The notes under the pieces were generated by a model that worked only from the letters and a program-made list of their open reading frames with translations, had not been told where the DNA came from and searched no databases. 64,000 nt of DNA, taken from DATGPD01 sp041398565. Lineage in GTDB: Bacteria; Planctomycetota; UBA1135; UBA2386. This document shows positions 17,046 to 30,155 of the stretch, in pieces. Location of the stretch: NCBI GenBank assembly GCA_041398565.1, contig JAWKUN010000003.1, positions 1,116,001 through 1,180,000 of the forward strand, read 5' to 3'. Within the stretch, counting starts at the first letter, position 1, and the number at the start of each line of letters is the position of its first letter. The position numbers were made by a program, and so were the translations under genes.

Positions 17046-17701
17046 CGCAACGGACCACGATGGAGCAGTCGAAGATCGACAACTACGTCTCGGCCCGCGG
17101 TGCCGAGTCGTACAAGGCCGACTACGACAACAAGCTGCATCGCAGAGTCTCCGATCGCTGGGAGCGCGCGATCTTCGCCCGCATGTTCGCGATGGTCGGT
17201 CGCAGCGAGACGTTGCTCGACTTGCCCTGCGGTGCGGGCCGCTTGTTCGATCTGTTCCAGTCGCACGCACGCTCGGTGCTCGAGGCCGACTTCTCGCCGA
17301 GCATGTTGCGGCTCAACGCCGACGACCACGGTCGTGCGGCTGCCGGCTACGTGCGTTGCTCGGGCGTGGAGATCCCGTTCGCCGACGGCTCGGTCGACAC
17401 CGTGGTCTCCGTGCGCCTCAACCACCACCTGGTGCAGCAGAGCGACCGCGAGCGGCACGTGCGCGAGCTGCTGCGGGTGGCGCGCCGCGCCGTCATCCTC
17501 ACCTACTTCTCGCACTACTCGCTGAAGAACTGGTTGCGTCGCCTGCGCCAACCCTTCAACAAGAAGGGCGACAAGCACACGCTGTCGACCCGCCGGGTCG
17601 CGGAGCTGGCGCGCGAGGCAGGCTTCGTGGTCCGGCGCCTGGAGCCCCTGTCGCGGTTCGGCTCCGGCCACGTCTTCGCTCTGCTCACGCGCCGCGCGTA
17701 G
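17042..17701 (+). CDS. Class I SAM-dependent methyltransferase
   Basis: A 219-residue methyltransferase starting in the stop of the WaaP-like gene (ATGA). Motif I is L-L-D-L-P-C-G-A-G-R-L-F near residue 57, followed by the acidic end of strand 2 (E-A-D-F-S-P-S-M-L) and the I-P-F-A-D-G-S-V-D-T-V-V motif typical of Methyltransf_11. Residues 150-185 are basic and could bind a membrane or phosphate surface. Coupling to a WaaP-like gene suggests lipopolysaccharide or surface-sugar modification; the substrate is unknown. Confidence 0.85.
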   Translation: MTQRTTMEQSKIDNYVSARGAESYKADYDNKLHRRVSDRWERAIFARMFAMVGRSETLLDLPCGAGRLFDLFQSHARSVLEADFSPSMLRLNADDHGRAAAGYVRCSGVEIPFADGSVDTVVSVRLNHHLVQQSDRERHVRELLRVARRAVILTYFSHYSLKNWLRRLRQPFNKKGDKHTLSTRRVAELAREAGFVVRRLEPLSRFGSGHVFALLTRRA

Positions 17702-17747
17702 AGCTCGGGCGGTCGCCGTGGCGCAGCGGGTGGAGCTTCTCTGGCGG

Positions 17748-19406
17748 TCAGACGCCGCGACCGCTCACCAGGACACGCACGCTACCGCTGGTCTGGAGCG
17801 TGCTCGGTCCGCCGAGGGGATGCACGTAGAGGAGGCTGGCGCCGTCGAGGAGTAGGCCTCCCCGGTTCGACACCGACACTTGCTGCGGTTGCGTCGTGGG
17901 GGGCAAGGCGACGGCACCGGCGGCGGTCATGAAGACGAGAGCGGACAGGCTGCCGGCGGTGACGTCGAGGACGCGGAAGGTCGGCGACAGGGCGACGTCG
18001 CTGCGCACGCCGACTCCGGCGGGGGCGGCGAGCAGAACCTGCGCCGACGCTCCGTCGACGATGCGCCCGCCGAGCGCCGAATCGATCAGGACGTCGGGCC
18101 GCACGCCCAGGCCGTCGCCGGCGCGCGGCAGGCCGAGCAGCTGGTCGCCGAGGACCTGCGTGGTCTGACTGGCGGGATCGTGGGCCAGCAGGCGCATGGC
18201 ACCGCCGATCGGATGGTCGGCGATCAGGATGGCGCCACTCGGCGTCAGGCTGAGAGTCTCTGGATCCAGCGCGCCCGGCTGGAACGGTCGCACCGGGCTC
18301 GGTCCGGTCATGGTCAGGTTCACCACCGGTAGGTCGTTGGTCGTGGCCGCCACGACGTCGAAGCGGTTGGGGTCGCCGACACCGAGGACGAGCGTGGCCG
18401 AGGCGAACGTGGGGAAGATGCCGATGCCGATGTACGGCTCGAAGTTGTGGTCGGCAGTCACCTGCGTCGTGGTCGTGGCGCCGGTGGTGTCGAGCAAGTA
18501 GATCTCGTCGCGGCTGGTGGCGTCGGTGTACATCAGGCGCGTGCCGTCTTCGTTGAGCAGCATCTTGGGGCCGGTGGGGAAGACCGGCAGGTAGTTCGGC
18601 TCCTCGTACTTGGCCGGCGGCGCGGCGAGTTGTCTGGCTGGACCCGTCTCACCGGCCATCCACAACGTGAACGACGGCTGCACTCCGTAGAGGTAGACGA
18701 CGCACGAGCCGTCGCCGGACCGCGCCATCTCGCTCTTCACGCGTGCTCCAGCGACCGGCGGCGGCCCTACGTCTTCGAGCTGCCCGCCGTCCGCCATGGC
18801 GCAGCGCTGCACGCGCTCGTCCCCGGACGCGAAGAAGACGTGCGTGCGCCCCGGCATGACAGAATCCACCTCGATCCCGGCGGGGACCGACAGGATGCGC
18901 GTCGGAGTGCCGGTGCTGGCGAAGGTGCCTCCGTCGAGACGCATGACGAAGAGACTGTTGCCGTCGCGCGAGGTGGCGGCGGCCCAGAGGCCGTCCGGGG
19001 ACACACCGAGGGCTGGCTCGAAGGGCGACAGCCCGCCGCTCGCCGGCGCCTCGAGCAACACGATCGCCCGACCGCCGGCGTCGACCTGCAGGTAGCCGTA
19101 GGTCTGCGCCGCCGCTCGCCGGTAGGCGAGGACGCGGCCGCCGTGCGGGAGCTCGATGCGCGTCAGGCCGTGGCGGACCAGCCGGCGGCTGTGCTCGGGG
19201 TCGAGCTCTTGCTGGAGGGTCCGGCCGGTCATCTCGAGCGGCAGCAGCTCGACGTCGGTCAGGACTGTGCGCGGCGACGTCGAGGGGTTCGACTCAGGCA
19301 CGCTGCGCAGAGCGAGCGAGGTCGGCACCGTGCCCTCGAACCAGGTGAGATCCTGCGCGGGCAAGAATGGGGCGAGGGCGGCAGCCACGGCAGCGAGGCG
19401 GAGCAT
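17748..19406 (-). CDS. Secreted beta-propeller protein of unknown function
   Basis: A 552-residue exported protein with signal peptide M-L-R-L-A-A-V-A-A-A-L-A-P-F-L-P-A-Q. The body has TolB/WD40-type repeated blades: G-V-S-P-D-G-L-W-A-A-A-T near residue 150, L-N-E-D-G-T-R-L-M-Y-T-D near 285, L-S-P-T-F-R-V-L-D-V-T near 490. Start choice: an ATG at 19418 lies inside the CTATGCT promoter element, whereas ATG 19406 sits 7 nt past it and begins the signal peptide cleanly. No catalytic motif was seen. Propellers of this kind bind other proteins or sugars in the periplasm. Convergent with the methyltransferase. Confidence 0.75.
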   Translation of the reverse strand: MLRLAAVAAALAPFLPAQDLTWFEGTVPTSLALRSVPESNPSTSPRTVLTDVELLPLEMTGRTLQQELDPEHSRRLVRHGLTRIELPHGGRVLAYRRAAAQTYGYLQVDAGGRAIVLLEAPASGGLSPFEPALGVSPDGLWAAATSRDGNSLFVMRLDGGTFASTGTPTRILSVPAGIEVDSVMPGRTHVFFASGDERVQRCAMADGGQLEDVGPPPVAGARVKSEMARSGDGSCVVYLYGVQPSFTLWMAGETGPARQLAAPPAKYEEPNYLPVFPTGPKMLLNEDGTRLMYTDATSRDEIYLLDTTGATTTTQVTADHNFEPYIGIGIFPTFASATLVLGVGDPNRFDVVAATTNDLPVVNLTMTGPSPVRPFQPGALDPETLSLTPSGAILIADHPIGGAMRLLAHDPASQTTQVLGDQLLGLPRAGDGLGVRPDVLIDSALGGRIVDGASAQVLLAAPAGVGVRSDVALSPTFRVLDVTAGSLSALVFMTAAGAVALPPTTQPQQVSVSNRGGLLLDGASLLYVHPLGGPSTLQTSGSVRVLVSGRGV

Positions 19407-19413
19407 GGAAGGA

Positions 19414-19420
19414 AGCATAG
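19414..19420 (-). promoter_or_regulatory. CTATGCT, -10 element of the secreted propeller gene
   Basis: On the minus strand CTATGCT ends 7 nt before the ATG at 19406, with no ribosome binding site between; predicts a leaderless mRNA. Confidence 0.45.
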
Positions 19421-19753
19421 TCGGGGTTTTCGCGACGAGCCGGCGGCCCGCGCACGGAGAAGGAGCAACGCTCGTGCCGCCGGGTTCGGTCGGAAACACG
19501 CTCGGAAGGCGTGCACCCGTGTGCGGGAACCGGACGGCGGCGTGGCAAAGCACCGGGGGCACAGACCTTGCCCGAAGGCGTCTGATCCGGCCGCGGGCAT
19601 CCACCCGGCCGGCGCCACACCACATGACCTCCGAGGCTCCAATCCTGTTGCGGAGCGCCGGCGCCACGGACTTCGCGCGGCTGCGAAGTCCCCTGGCCAC
19701 GGCACACTCCGACGTCGGCCCGGGTGCGGTGCGGGTACCTCGGTTCGCGCCGA
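19421..19753. other. Divergent intergenic region, no gene seen
   Basis: About 330 bases between two divergent genes. It carries the two CTANNNT elements at its ends and no clear -35 boxes, no conserved RNA structure and no credible short gene. Frames through it are Arg/Pro-rich GC artefacts. Confidence 0.6.
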
Positions 19754-19760
19754 CTAGACT
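19754..19760 (+). promoter_or_regulatory. CTAGACT, -10 element of the kinase-sigma54 activator gene
   Basis: CTAGACT ends 10 nt before the ATG at 19771. No Shine-Dalgarno sequence in between, consistent with a leaderless transcript. Confidence 0.45.
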
Positions 19761-19770
19761 GGGTCGGCCC

Positions 19771-23588
<3,818 letters not shown>

Positions 23589-23592
<4 letters not shown>

Positions 23593-25307
23593 GCGGGCGC
23601 CGTTTGACGGTGGCCCTGGCGTCGGCGGCGCTGGTCGGGCTCGGTGCCCTGGCTTGGCTGGCACTGCGCGCGACCGCGAGCGGTGGCCTGCCGCCGGTCG
23701 TGCTCGACACGGCGCGCGCGCGGCCGCAAGGCGACTTCTTGGTGGGCGCGTTCCCCGAGCCGGCGCACCTCAACCCCTTCACCAACATCGACCCGGTGGT
23801 GGCCACGTGGGTGCTGCGCTGGACGCACGACACCCTGTGCCGACTGGATCCACGGACGGCTCGGGCGGAACCGAGTCTGGCCGAGCGTGTCGAGGCCGAC
23901 GGCGAGGGCGGCTTGCGCATCGAGCTGCGACGCGATGCGCGCTTCGCCGACGGCACGCCGGTCGTCGCGGCCGATGTCGCCTTCTCGCACGCCTGTGCGC
24001 GGGCGCGCGGGCTGCCGGCCAGCGCGGTGGTGCGGGCGGCCGGCATGGTCGACGGTGTCGAGGTGGTCGCGCCGTACGAGCTGCGGGCGCACGGCCTGCG
24101 CGCGCACTGGGCGGCGCGCGACGTGTTCACCACCGGGCTGGTCGTGGTGTCGCGCGCGGCCGTGGAGGAGCGCCTGGCGGCAGCCGCGCGCGCGCGTGGC
24201 GAGCCGACGCCGTCGCCGGAAACCCCCGAGTTCGGTGCTCGCTTGGCAGAACTCGCCGACGCTGGGCCGGGCAGTGGCCCCTACATGCTGGCGCCGGTGG
24301 CCGGCGCACTCTGGCAGCGCGGCCAGCACCTCGACTTGATCCAGAATCCGCACGCCTGGCACCGCCGCGCATGGCCGGAGTCGTTCAATCTCGCCGGCTT
24401 CCGTCACGTCTTCGTCACCGAGCCCGCGGCACAGCTGGCGATGGCGCGTCGCGACGCGCTCGACTGGCTGGCCGGTGACGTGCGCGCCTGGGTCGCGCGC
24501 GATGCCGACCTGCGCGCGCGTTTTCGCGTCGTGGTCTACGACGCCTACGCGCTCGGCCACTTCATGGTGGCGTGGAACTGCCGGTCGGGGCCGCTCGCCG
24601 ACGCTCGCGTGCGCCGGGCTCTCGCGCACCTGTTCGATCGCGACACGATCGTGCGCGAGCTGCTGCACGGCGACGCGGTGCCGGCGGCGGCCTGGTTCAA
24701 GCCGGGCACGCCCGATGCTGCCGACGACCTGCAGGCGCCTGCGTTCGACGTGGGGCTGGCCAAGAACCTGCTGGCCGACGCCGGCTTCGGCGATGCGTCC
24801 GCCGGGCCGTTGCGCATCGAGATCGTCGGTGCCGCACAGGAGCCCCTGCACCGTCGGATCCTCGAACTGGCGCAGCCGGCGTTCGCGGCCGCCGGTGTGG
24901 TGCTGGAGCCGCGCCTGGTCGAAGCCGGCGTGTTGCGCCAGCGCTTGCAGCAGCGCGAGTTCATGGGCTTGCTCGCCCTCAAGTACCACCCTGATCCGTG
25001 GATCGATCCCTGGCCCAACTTCCACAGCTCGCAGGCCGGACCGAACGGGCAGAACTGGATGGGTTTCACCGATCCCGAGACGGATCGCCTTCTGGACACG
25101 GCGCGGTCGGCAGGCGACGCCGAGGCGCGCCACGTCGCCTACCGTGCGTTTTGCCGGCGGGTCGACGAGCTGCAGCCGGTCGCGTTGCTCGTGCATCCGC
25201 GCACGGCGTTGCTGGTGCACCGGCGCTTCGAGAACGCCGAGGTCGGCGTCACCGGCCTGTCGCCGCAGGCGTGGTGGGTGCGGCCGGAGGCGCAGCTGCA
25301 CCGGTAG
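23589..25307 (+). CDS. ABC-type oligopeptide/solute-binding protein (family 5)
   Basis: A 572-residue extracytoplasmic solute-binding protein (SBP_bac_5) from a GTG within the stop codon of the kinase-activator gene. An N-terminal signal anchor (L-A-S-A-A-L-V-G-L-G-A-L-A-W-L) lacks a lipobox cysteine. Family features: P-A-H-L-N-P-F-T-N-I-D near residue 60, L-R-R-D-A-R-F-A-D-G-T-P-V near 115, G-S-G-P-Y near 230, R-V-R-R-A-L-A-H-L-F-D-R near 340 and P-N-G-Q-N-W-M-G near 483. No permease or ATPase gene is next to it. The translational coupling suggests it senses a ligand for the upstream regulator rather than, or as well as, feeding a transporter; that is inference. Confidence 0.88.
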
Positions 25308-25320
25308 CGGCCGCGCCGCT

Positions 25321-25343
25321 GCGCCCGGGCCTGGCCCGGGCGC
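25321..25343. terminator. Perfect 10-bp hairpin between convergent genes
   Basis: GCGCCCGGGC (25321-25330) pairs with GCCCGGGCGC (25334-25343) over a CTG loop, 13 bases past one stop and 12 before the other. Symmetric, so it can end both transcripts; no U tract. Confidence 0.65.
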
Positions 25344-25355
25344 GGCCGGCATCGC

Positions 25356-28300
25356 TCATTGGATGGTGAGGGGCGCGTAGAGCAGGCCGAAGGGAGGTGG
25401 CGAGGCGGTCGGATGCTCGTTCGACACCGCGAACGCGTACTGGTTGAACGCGGACGGGTTGAGGGTCTGCGCGCCCGGGCTGCCGGTGTCGAGCGTGCTC
25501 TGCACGCCCGGCGCGTTGACCCAGCCGCAGAGCATCGCGTACTGGTGGAGCGGCGCGATCGTGGCACTCGTCTCCCAGAACAGCGTGCCGTTCTCGCGCA
25601 CCGGGTTGAGGTCGAAGGTCAACGGAGTCCAAGACGTCACCGTCGTCCCGCTCCAGGTCTGCGGCAGGAACACGGTGAGGCGTGCTCCTTGGAAGATGTT
25701 GCCGCCGGTGACGCGGAAGCGCCGCGGCGCTTCGTGGCGGATGGCGCTGGGCACGCCGAAGGTGCCGCTGAGAGCCGTGAAGAGCGTCTGGTGGGCGACG
25801 ATCGACTTCGGGAAGAGTGCCGCCGGTCCTTGCCAGTTGAACCCCAAACCCAGGTTGGCACTGAGGCCGGTCACCGCCTTCCAGGGGTCGGACACCACCA
25901 TGGTGACGGAGCTGACGGTGGGCGCCGAGCGCGTCTGCACGGTCGCCGTGCCCGACGCGCTGGCGATGCGGCGCTCGCTGCCGACCGGGGTGGCCTGGAA
26001 CACGATCACGTCGTTGGCGGCGAGCGTCGCGGGAACCAGCTGCCCGTTGGGGGTGGTTCCGTTCAGAGTCCAGAACGACGCTGGGTTGCCCGGGTTGTTG
26101 GGGTCGGCGAACACCTGCTGCCGGACGTCGTAGAACAGGTTCGTCGTGGAGGTGCCGACGCGCCGCTCGACCGCCAGGCCGATGTGCCCGCGCTCGCATT
26201 GATCGATGGCGACTTGGGCGACGACCTGCAGCCCACCGGCCCATTGCGCCACGTTGCCGGCAGTGATCGAGAAGGCGTCACAGGCGGACGGCGCGATGCC
26301 GGTGTCGAACTCGCGCACGAACTGCACGATGTCGGAGGTGTTGACGCCGTTCGGAGTGAAGATGCTGCCGACCAGGGTGTTGACCGAAGACACGGTGCCA
26401 TCGTGGAACAGACCGTGGTCGGCCATGAACAGACCGATGCCGGGGGTCGTGGCGAAGTCGCCCGGCAGGCGCAGTTCGTTCTCGCGCCCGCGCGGGGCGC
26501 GGATCTGCGCCGACTCGATCGGCTGCGGCCCGAAGGTCATGGTGATCGTGTTGGTGCTGCCGTGCGGCAGCGCGTGGCACTGCACGCAAGAACGGCCGAA
26601 GGCGACGGCGGCACCGCCCGGGTCGCTCAAGGGGCCCGATACGTCGTGCGGCATGGTGTGGAACAGCTTGAGGCCGCGCAGCGCGCCCGAGCCGCTGGTG
26701 AAGTCGTTGGGGTTGCCGAGCGAGCCGGTGAACACGCGCGTCGGCCCCTGCTCGGCGTTGGGTCCGTACATGATGGTGAAGAGGAAGTCGCGGAACGCCG
26801 CCATCTGTGCCAGCGTCGGCTCGCTGCCGGACGCCATGCCCATCAGGTTGACGAACGCCGGTTGGAAGTCGTCGAAGCTGACGCGCACGCCGCGCCAGTA
26901 GAAGGGTCGCGTCGACAGCAGCGGGTGCGGATCGGCGCCCCAGGCCTCGGCCGGGTGTGTGCGCAGGCCCTGGAAGGTCTGCGTCATCATGGGGCCGCGG
27001 TCGTCCGGGTACTGGAGCGGGTTCGGCACCGTGCCGGCGATGCCGTCGCGGACCGACGGGGCGATACCCGGGAACGCGGGCAGCGTCTGGGTGAGCAGCG
27101 GCGGCAGCGGCGGTGGGTTGGCGGGGTCGTCGAGCTGCCAAGCCTTGCGGTCGGTGCGGCCATCGACGTGGCACGAGGCACACGAGACCATGTTGGTGCC
27201 CGACAGCGTGGCGTCGTAGAGGAAGCGCTGGCCGGCGCGCCAAGCGAATGGCATGGGGTCCGGCAGCGCAATCACGGCGGTCTGGGTGAGCCCACCGCCG
27301 GCGCCGAGTGTGAACACGCGCACCGAGGCGTCGAGCCGACAGAGCACGAAGACCCGCGTCGTGGCGCCTGTCGTGGTGACCACCACGCTGCGTGGGCCGG
27401 CGAGGGAGTAGGCCCCCTGCGCGCCCGTCCGCGGGGTCAGATTGGTCGTGCTGGCCGGCCATGTGTCAGGCGTGCCGCCACCGGTGGCGTCCAAGGTCAC
27501 GAGGCGATCGGTGTGGAAGGAGGGCACGATGACGTACTGCAGGCTGCCACCGCTCTCGGTGAAGGCGACGTCGGTGGGCATCGACACGCTCGCGGCCGGG
27601 CCGACCGGGTTCGCCGGCGGATTGGCGCCGAGGTTGAGGTTGCGGGGTCCGTTGATGCCGACCGGATTGAGGGTGGCGGGCACCTGCCACAGCCAGCTCT
27701 CGACGAAGCCTGTGGCCATGGTGCGCAGGGTGCTCTCTCCCTTCTTATCGTTGCGCGCGACGCTGCCGACGACCAAGAGCTCGCCGTTGCTGCGCCGGGC
27801 CATGCCCATGTTGGTGGTGCCCAGCGACTTGCCGAGCGATGTCAGGGTGCCGGCGAAGTCCCAGGCCACCATGTCGAAGTCGGTCTGATTGGTGCCCGAG
27901 ATGATCGCGTTGGTGCCGCCTTCCTGATTGAGGATCACGACCTGGTTGCTGCCGCTGAGCAGCATGCGCCAGGGGTACTTCATCACGCGCGTGTTGGACG
28001 GGCCCGGCAGTCGGTCGTAGATCGGTGTCCACGACACCGTCGCGCCCGGCAGGATCGGCACCGGGGCCAACGAAGTCCGGTCGAAGGTCGCGATGCGTCC
28101 GGTGGAGGCCAGGAGGACGTACAGCAGGTTGGTGCCCGGCCGCACCACGAGGTCGGTCGGCTCGTCGGCTTCGCGCAGGATGCCGTTGTCGATGGTTTGC
28201 AAGTTCATCGTCTGGCGCAGGCGCGCCGGCGGGGACTGCGTCGGGTCGATGTCGACCATCGACACCGAGTCGCCGATGAAGTTGGCGGTGTAGAGGCAGT

Positions 28301-28589
28301 TGGTGCTCGCGTCCCAGAACGCGCTCACCGGACCCATGCCGACCGCCAACCGCTGCTGTACGACGGCGCCCGTGGCGGCGTCGACCAGGGTCAGCGAGTT
28401 GTCGTCGGCGTTGCACACGACGACGTAGGTGGTCAGTGGGAGCGGGACCACGGTCAGGCCTTTGACCGTGGGGATCTCGAAGTTGACGAAGGGAGCCTGT
28501 GCGGCCGGCAGCGACGCCAGGAGCAAGGGGACGATCGACGCGACGACGCGCGTCGCGACGCTTCTTCCGAAACGACAGGGGTCGGACAT
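25356..28589 (-). CDS. Secreted beta-propeller diheme cytochrome (YVTN/MauG-like)
   Basis: A 1077-residue exported protein with a signal peptide (V-V-A-S-I-V-P-L-L-L-A-S-L-P-A-A-Q). Residues 40-450 are YVTN/YncE-type propeller blades (V-C-N-A-D-D-N-S-L-T-L-V-D, L-Y-T-A-N-F-I-G-D-S-V-S-M-V-D). Two c-type heme motifs follow: C-A-S-C-H near residue 468 (context T-N-M-V-S-C-A-S-C-H-V-D-G-R) and C-V-Q-C-H near 668, resembling the two-heme core of the cytochrome c peroxidase/MauG group. A ~350-residue C-terminal region is unassigned. Likely a periplasmic or surface redox enzyme or electron carrier. ATG 28589 is used because the signal peptide follows; a purine stretch (GAGAGAG) just upstream may be the ribosome binding site. 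Confidence 0.82.
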   Translation of the reverse strand: MSDPCRFGRSVATRVVASIVPLLLASLPAAQAPFVNFEIPTVKGLTVVPLPLTTYVVVCNADDNSLTLVDAATGAVVQQRLAVGMGPVSAFWDASTNCLYTANFIGDSVSMVDIDPTQSPPARLRQTMNLQTIDNGILREADEPTDLVVRPGTNLLYVLLASTGRIATFDRTSLAPVPILPGATVSWTPIYDRLPGPSNTRVMKYPWRMLLSGSNQVVILNQEGGTNAIISGTNQTDFDMVAWDFAGTLTSLGKSLGTTNMGMARRSNGELLVVGSVARNDKKGESTLRTMATGFVESWLWQVPATLNPVGINGPRNLNLGANPPANPVGPAASVSMPTDVAFTESGGSLQYVIVPSFHTDRLVTLDATGGGTPDTWPASTTNLTPRTGAQGAYSLAGPRSVVVTTTGATTRVFVLCRLDASVRVFTLGAGGGLTQTAVIALPDPMPFAWRAGQRFLYDATLSGTNMVSCASCHVDGRTDRKAWQLDDPANPPPLPPLLTQTLPAFPGIAPSVRDGIAGTVPNPLQYPDDRGPMMTQTFQGLRTHPAEAWGADPHPLLSTRPFYWRGVRVSFDDFQPAFVNLMGMASGSEPTLAQMAAFRDFLFTIMYGPNAEQGPTRVFTGSLGNPNDFTSGSGALRGLKLFHTMPHDVSGPLSDPGGAAVAFGRSCVQCHALPHGSTNTITMTFGPQPIESAQIRAPRGRENELRLPGDFATTPGIGLFMADHGLFHDGTVSSVNTLVGSIFTPNGVNTSDIVQFVREFDTGIAPSACDAFSITAGNVAQWAGGLQVVAQVAIDQCERGHIGLAVERRVGTSTTNLFYDVRQQVFADPNNPGNPASFWTLNGTTPNGQLVPATLAANDVIVFQATPVGSERRIASASGTATVQTRSAPTVSSVTMVVSDPWKAVTGLSANLGLGFNWQGPAALFPKSIVAHQTLFTALSGTFGVPSAIRHEAPRRFRVTGGNIFQGARLTVFLPQTWSGTTVTSWTPLTFDLNPVRENGTLFWETSATIAPLHQYAMLCGWVNAPGVQSTLDTGSPGAQTLNPSAFNQYAFAVSNEHPTASPPPFGLLYAPLTIQ

Positions 28590-28747
28590 GGAAATCTCTC
28601 TCGGAGGCGCATCGCACGATGTGCGCGGTGCGATCGCGGAACCCGCGACGAGAGGGATGGCGCAACAGGGGGCGCGACCGGAAAGAAAGCGCCGCCCGCC
28701 GGCCCGGCCGGTCGGCGGCGCGCGTCCCCCCTCCGTCGCGGCCGGGG

Positions 28748-28840
28748 CCGCAACCGAAGACCCGGTTGCGGTCGGCGCTTCGCGCCGACCAGAGAGGGGC
28801 CCCGGCCGGGGCATCCTCGCGGTCGTGCCTGCGACCGCGA
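28748..28840. terminator. Cluster of three hairpins after the secreted protein gene
   Basis: CCGCAACCG/CGGTTGCGG (28748-28771), GTCGGCGC/GCGCCGAC (28771-28789) and TCGCGGTCG/CGACCGCGA (28817-28840). The last lies 10 bases past the stop of the minus-strand gene ending at 28851. Perfect stems, no U tract; probable transcription end. Confidence 0.5.
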
Positions 28841-28850
28841 CCCCTGACTG

Positions 28851-29912
28851 TCAGAGGCCGAAGACGACGTCCTGCGCGTTCAGCAAGACGAGCTGGCCGC
28901 CGTCGACGCGCATGCCCTGCGTCGCCAGACGAGCGCCGGCGAGGTAGGCAGCGTTGGGCACCGGCAGCGTGATGTTGCCGTTGCCGACGAGGGTCACCGG
29001 GGTCGGCAGCAGCGACACCAGGAACTCGCCGCCGCCGAAACCCGGCCCGGTGGCGGGACCGCCGGGACCGAGCACCAGGACCGTGGCGATGGTGGTGGTG
29101 TTGGCGTTGTAGGAAGTGGTCCAGTTGCTGCCGAGCACCGGTCGCGTCACGCAGTCGTAGCCGGTCGGGTTGATGGCGTTGCCGTTGCGGAAATCGCAAC
29201 GTGCGACCCGGCGGAAGGACATCTCGCCGCCGAGCGCGTTCTGCGAGCTCATCCCGGGCACGGCGATCCGGGCGAGCAGCGTGCCGGTCTTCGACCATTG
29301 CTCGAAGGTGCCCTGTGTCGTGCGGTCGTGCAGCCACAGGGTCTGGTCGGCGTGGTCGAGGGCCAGCGCCATGTTCTGGGTGTGGTTGGTGCTGAACGAG
29401 CTCAGCACGGCCCCGGCGAACGAGTACTCGGTGATGACGGTGGTCGAGAACTGCGACACCCACAGCGAGTTGTTGGTCTCGTCGTAGGTGAGCGAGCCGA
29501 TTCCCCCCGCGTCGAAGAGCGCCGTCGGGTTGTTCCAGTCGCGGTCGCAGCGGAACACAATGCCGGCGCTGTCGATGGTGTAGTGGTACGAGCCGTCGGT
29601 GGTGCCGTCCCAGCAACGGCTGGTGCCGTTCGGATGCGTGTAGCGGGTGGTGAGGTCGGTGCCATTCAGGTCGTACTCGGCGCCGACGTCGCCAACGTTG
29701 GCGCCCATCGTGCGGATGGTCGACGTGACCACCAGCGGGTACTGGTATTGCGCGGTACCCGTTGCCGGGCTCCAAGAGCGCAACAGGACGCCACCCTGGA
29801 TGACGTGGAAGGTGGACTGGTCGCCGGCCATCAGGAAGTACTCGCTGACCTGGGCGGAGCCGATGGTGGTCAGGGCGGCGGCGGAGAGGAAGAGAGTGGC
29901 GAACTCGTGCAT
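28851..29912 (-). CDS. Secreted propeller-like protein with shared C-terminal module
   Basis: A 353-residue exported protein; the signal peptide is L-F-L-S-A-A-A-L-T-T-I-G-S-A-Q. The body has blade-like repeats (I-G-S-L-T-Y-D-E-T-N-N-S-L-W-V-S, L-A-L-D-H-A-D-Q-T-L-W-L-H) typical of a six- or seven-bladed propeller, rich in Asn and Thr. The last ~55 residues (I-T-L-P-V-P-N-A-A-Y-L-A-G-A-R, T-Q-G, L-V-L-L-N) match the C-terminal module of other secreted proteins here. No catalytic residues recognised. A CTACCGT element ends 8 nt before the ATG. Confidence 0.75.
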   Translation of the reverse strand: MHEFATLFLSAAALTTIGSAQVSEYFLMAGDQSTFHVIQGGVLLRSWSPATGTAQYQYPLVVTSTIRTMGANVGDVGAEYDLNGTDLTTRYTHPNGTSRCWDGTTDGSYHYTIDSAGIVFRCDRDWNNPTALFDAGGIGSLTYDETNNSLWVSQFSTTVITEYSFAGAVLSSFSTNHTQNMALALDHADQTLWLHDRTTQGTFEQWSKTGTLLARIAVPGMSSQNALGGEMSFRRVARCDFRNGNAINPTGYDCVTRPVLGSNWTTSYNANTTTIATVLVLGPGGPATGPGFGGGEFLVSLLPTPVTLVGNGNITLPVPNAAYLAGARLATQGMRVDGGQLVLLNAQDVVFGL

Positions 29913-29920
29913 GGTCGTCG

Positions 29921-29927
29921 ACGGTAG
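29921..29927 (-). promoter_or_regulatory. CTACCGT, -10 element
   Basis: On the minus strand CTACCGT ends 8 nt before the ATG at 29912, again without a ribosome binding site between. Confidence 0.4.
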
Positions 29928-30030
29928 AGGGTTCCCGTCCGGTCCGCTGTGGGGATCGTGCCGACCGCGGCTTCCATCGGCGTGGACCGGACCGGGTCGG
30001 AGTCACCGTGCGAGCAGGGACGTCGGTGGC

Positions 30031-30060
30031 GGGAGCTGCCGATCGTGGACGGCAGCTCCC
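30031..30060 (-). terminator. Perfect 10-bp hairpin downstream of secreted repeat protein gene
   Basis: GGGAGCTGCC (30031-30040) pairs with GGCAGCTCCC (30051-30060) over a 10-nt loop, 95 bases past the stop at 30156 of the minus-strand gene. No U tract. Confidence 0.5.
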
Positions 30061-30155
30061 GAAACTGCAATGCGCACTCGCCCGCGGGTGTGCGAGGGAG
30101 CCTCCGAGGGGACTCGGATGGCTCGGTGCGATCGGCTACCGGCGAGGCGCGCGGA

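Noticed and set aside
25359..28847. A very long open frame (over 1100 codons) on the plus strand
   Set aside because: It is antisense to the diheme propeller gene, has Arg/Gly/Val/Gln-rich repetitive composition and no family motif; a by-product of high GC content in the third codon position.
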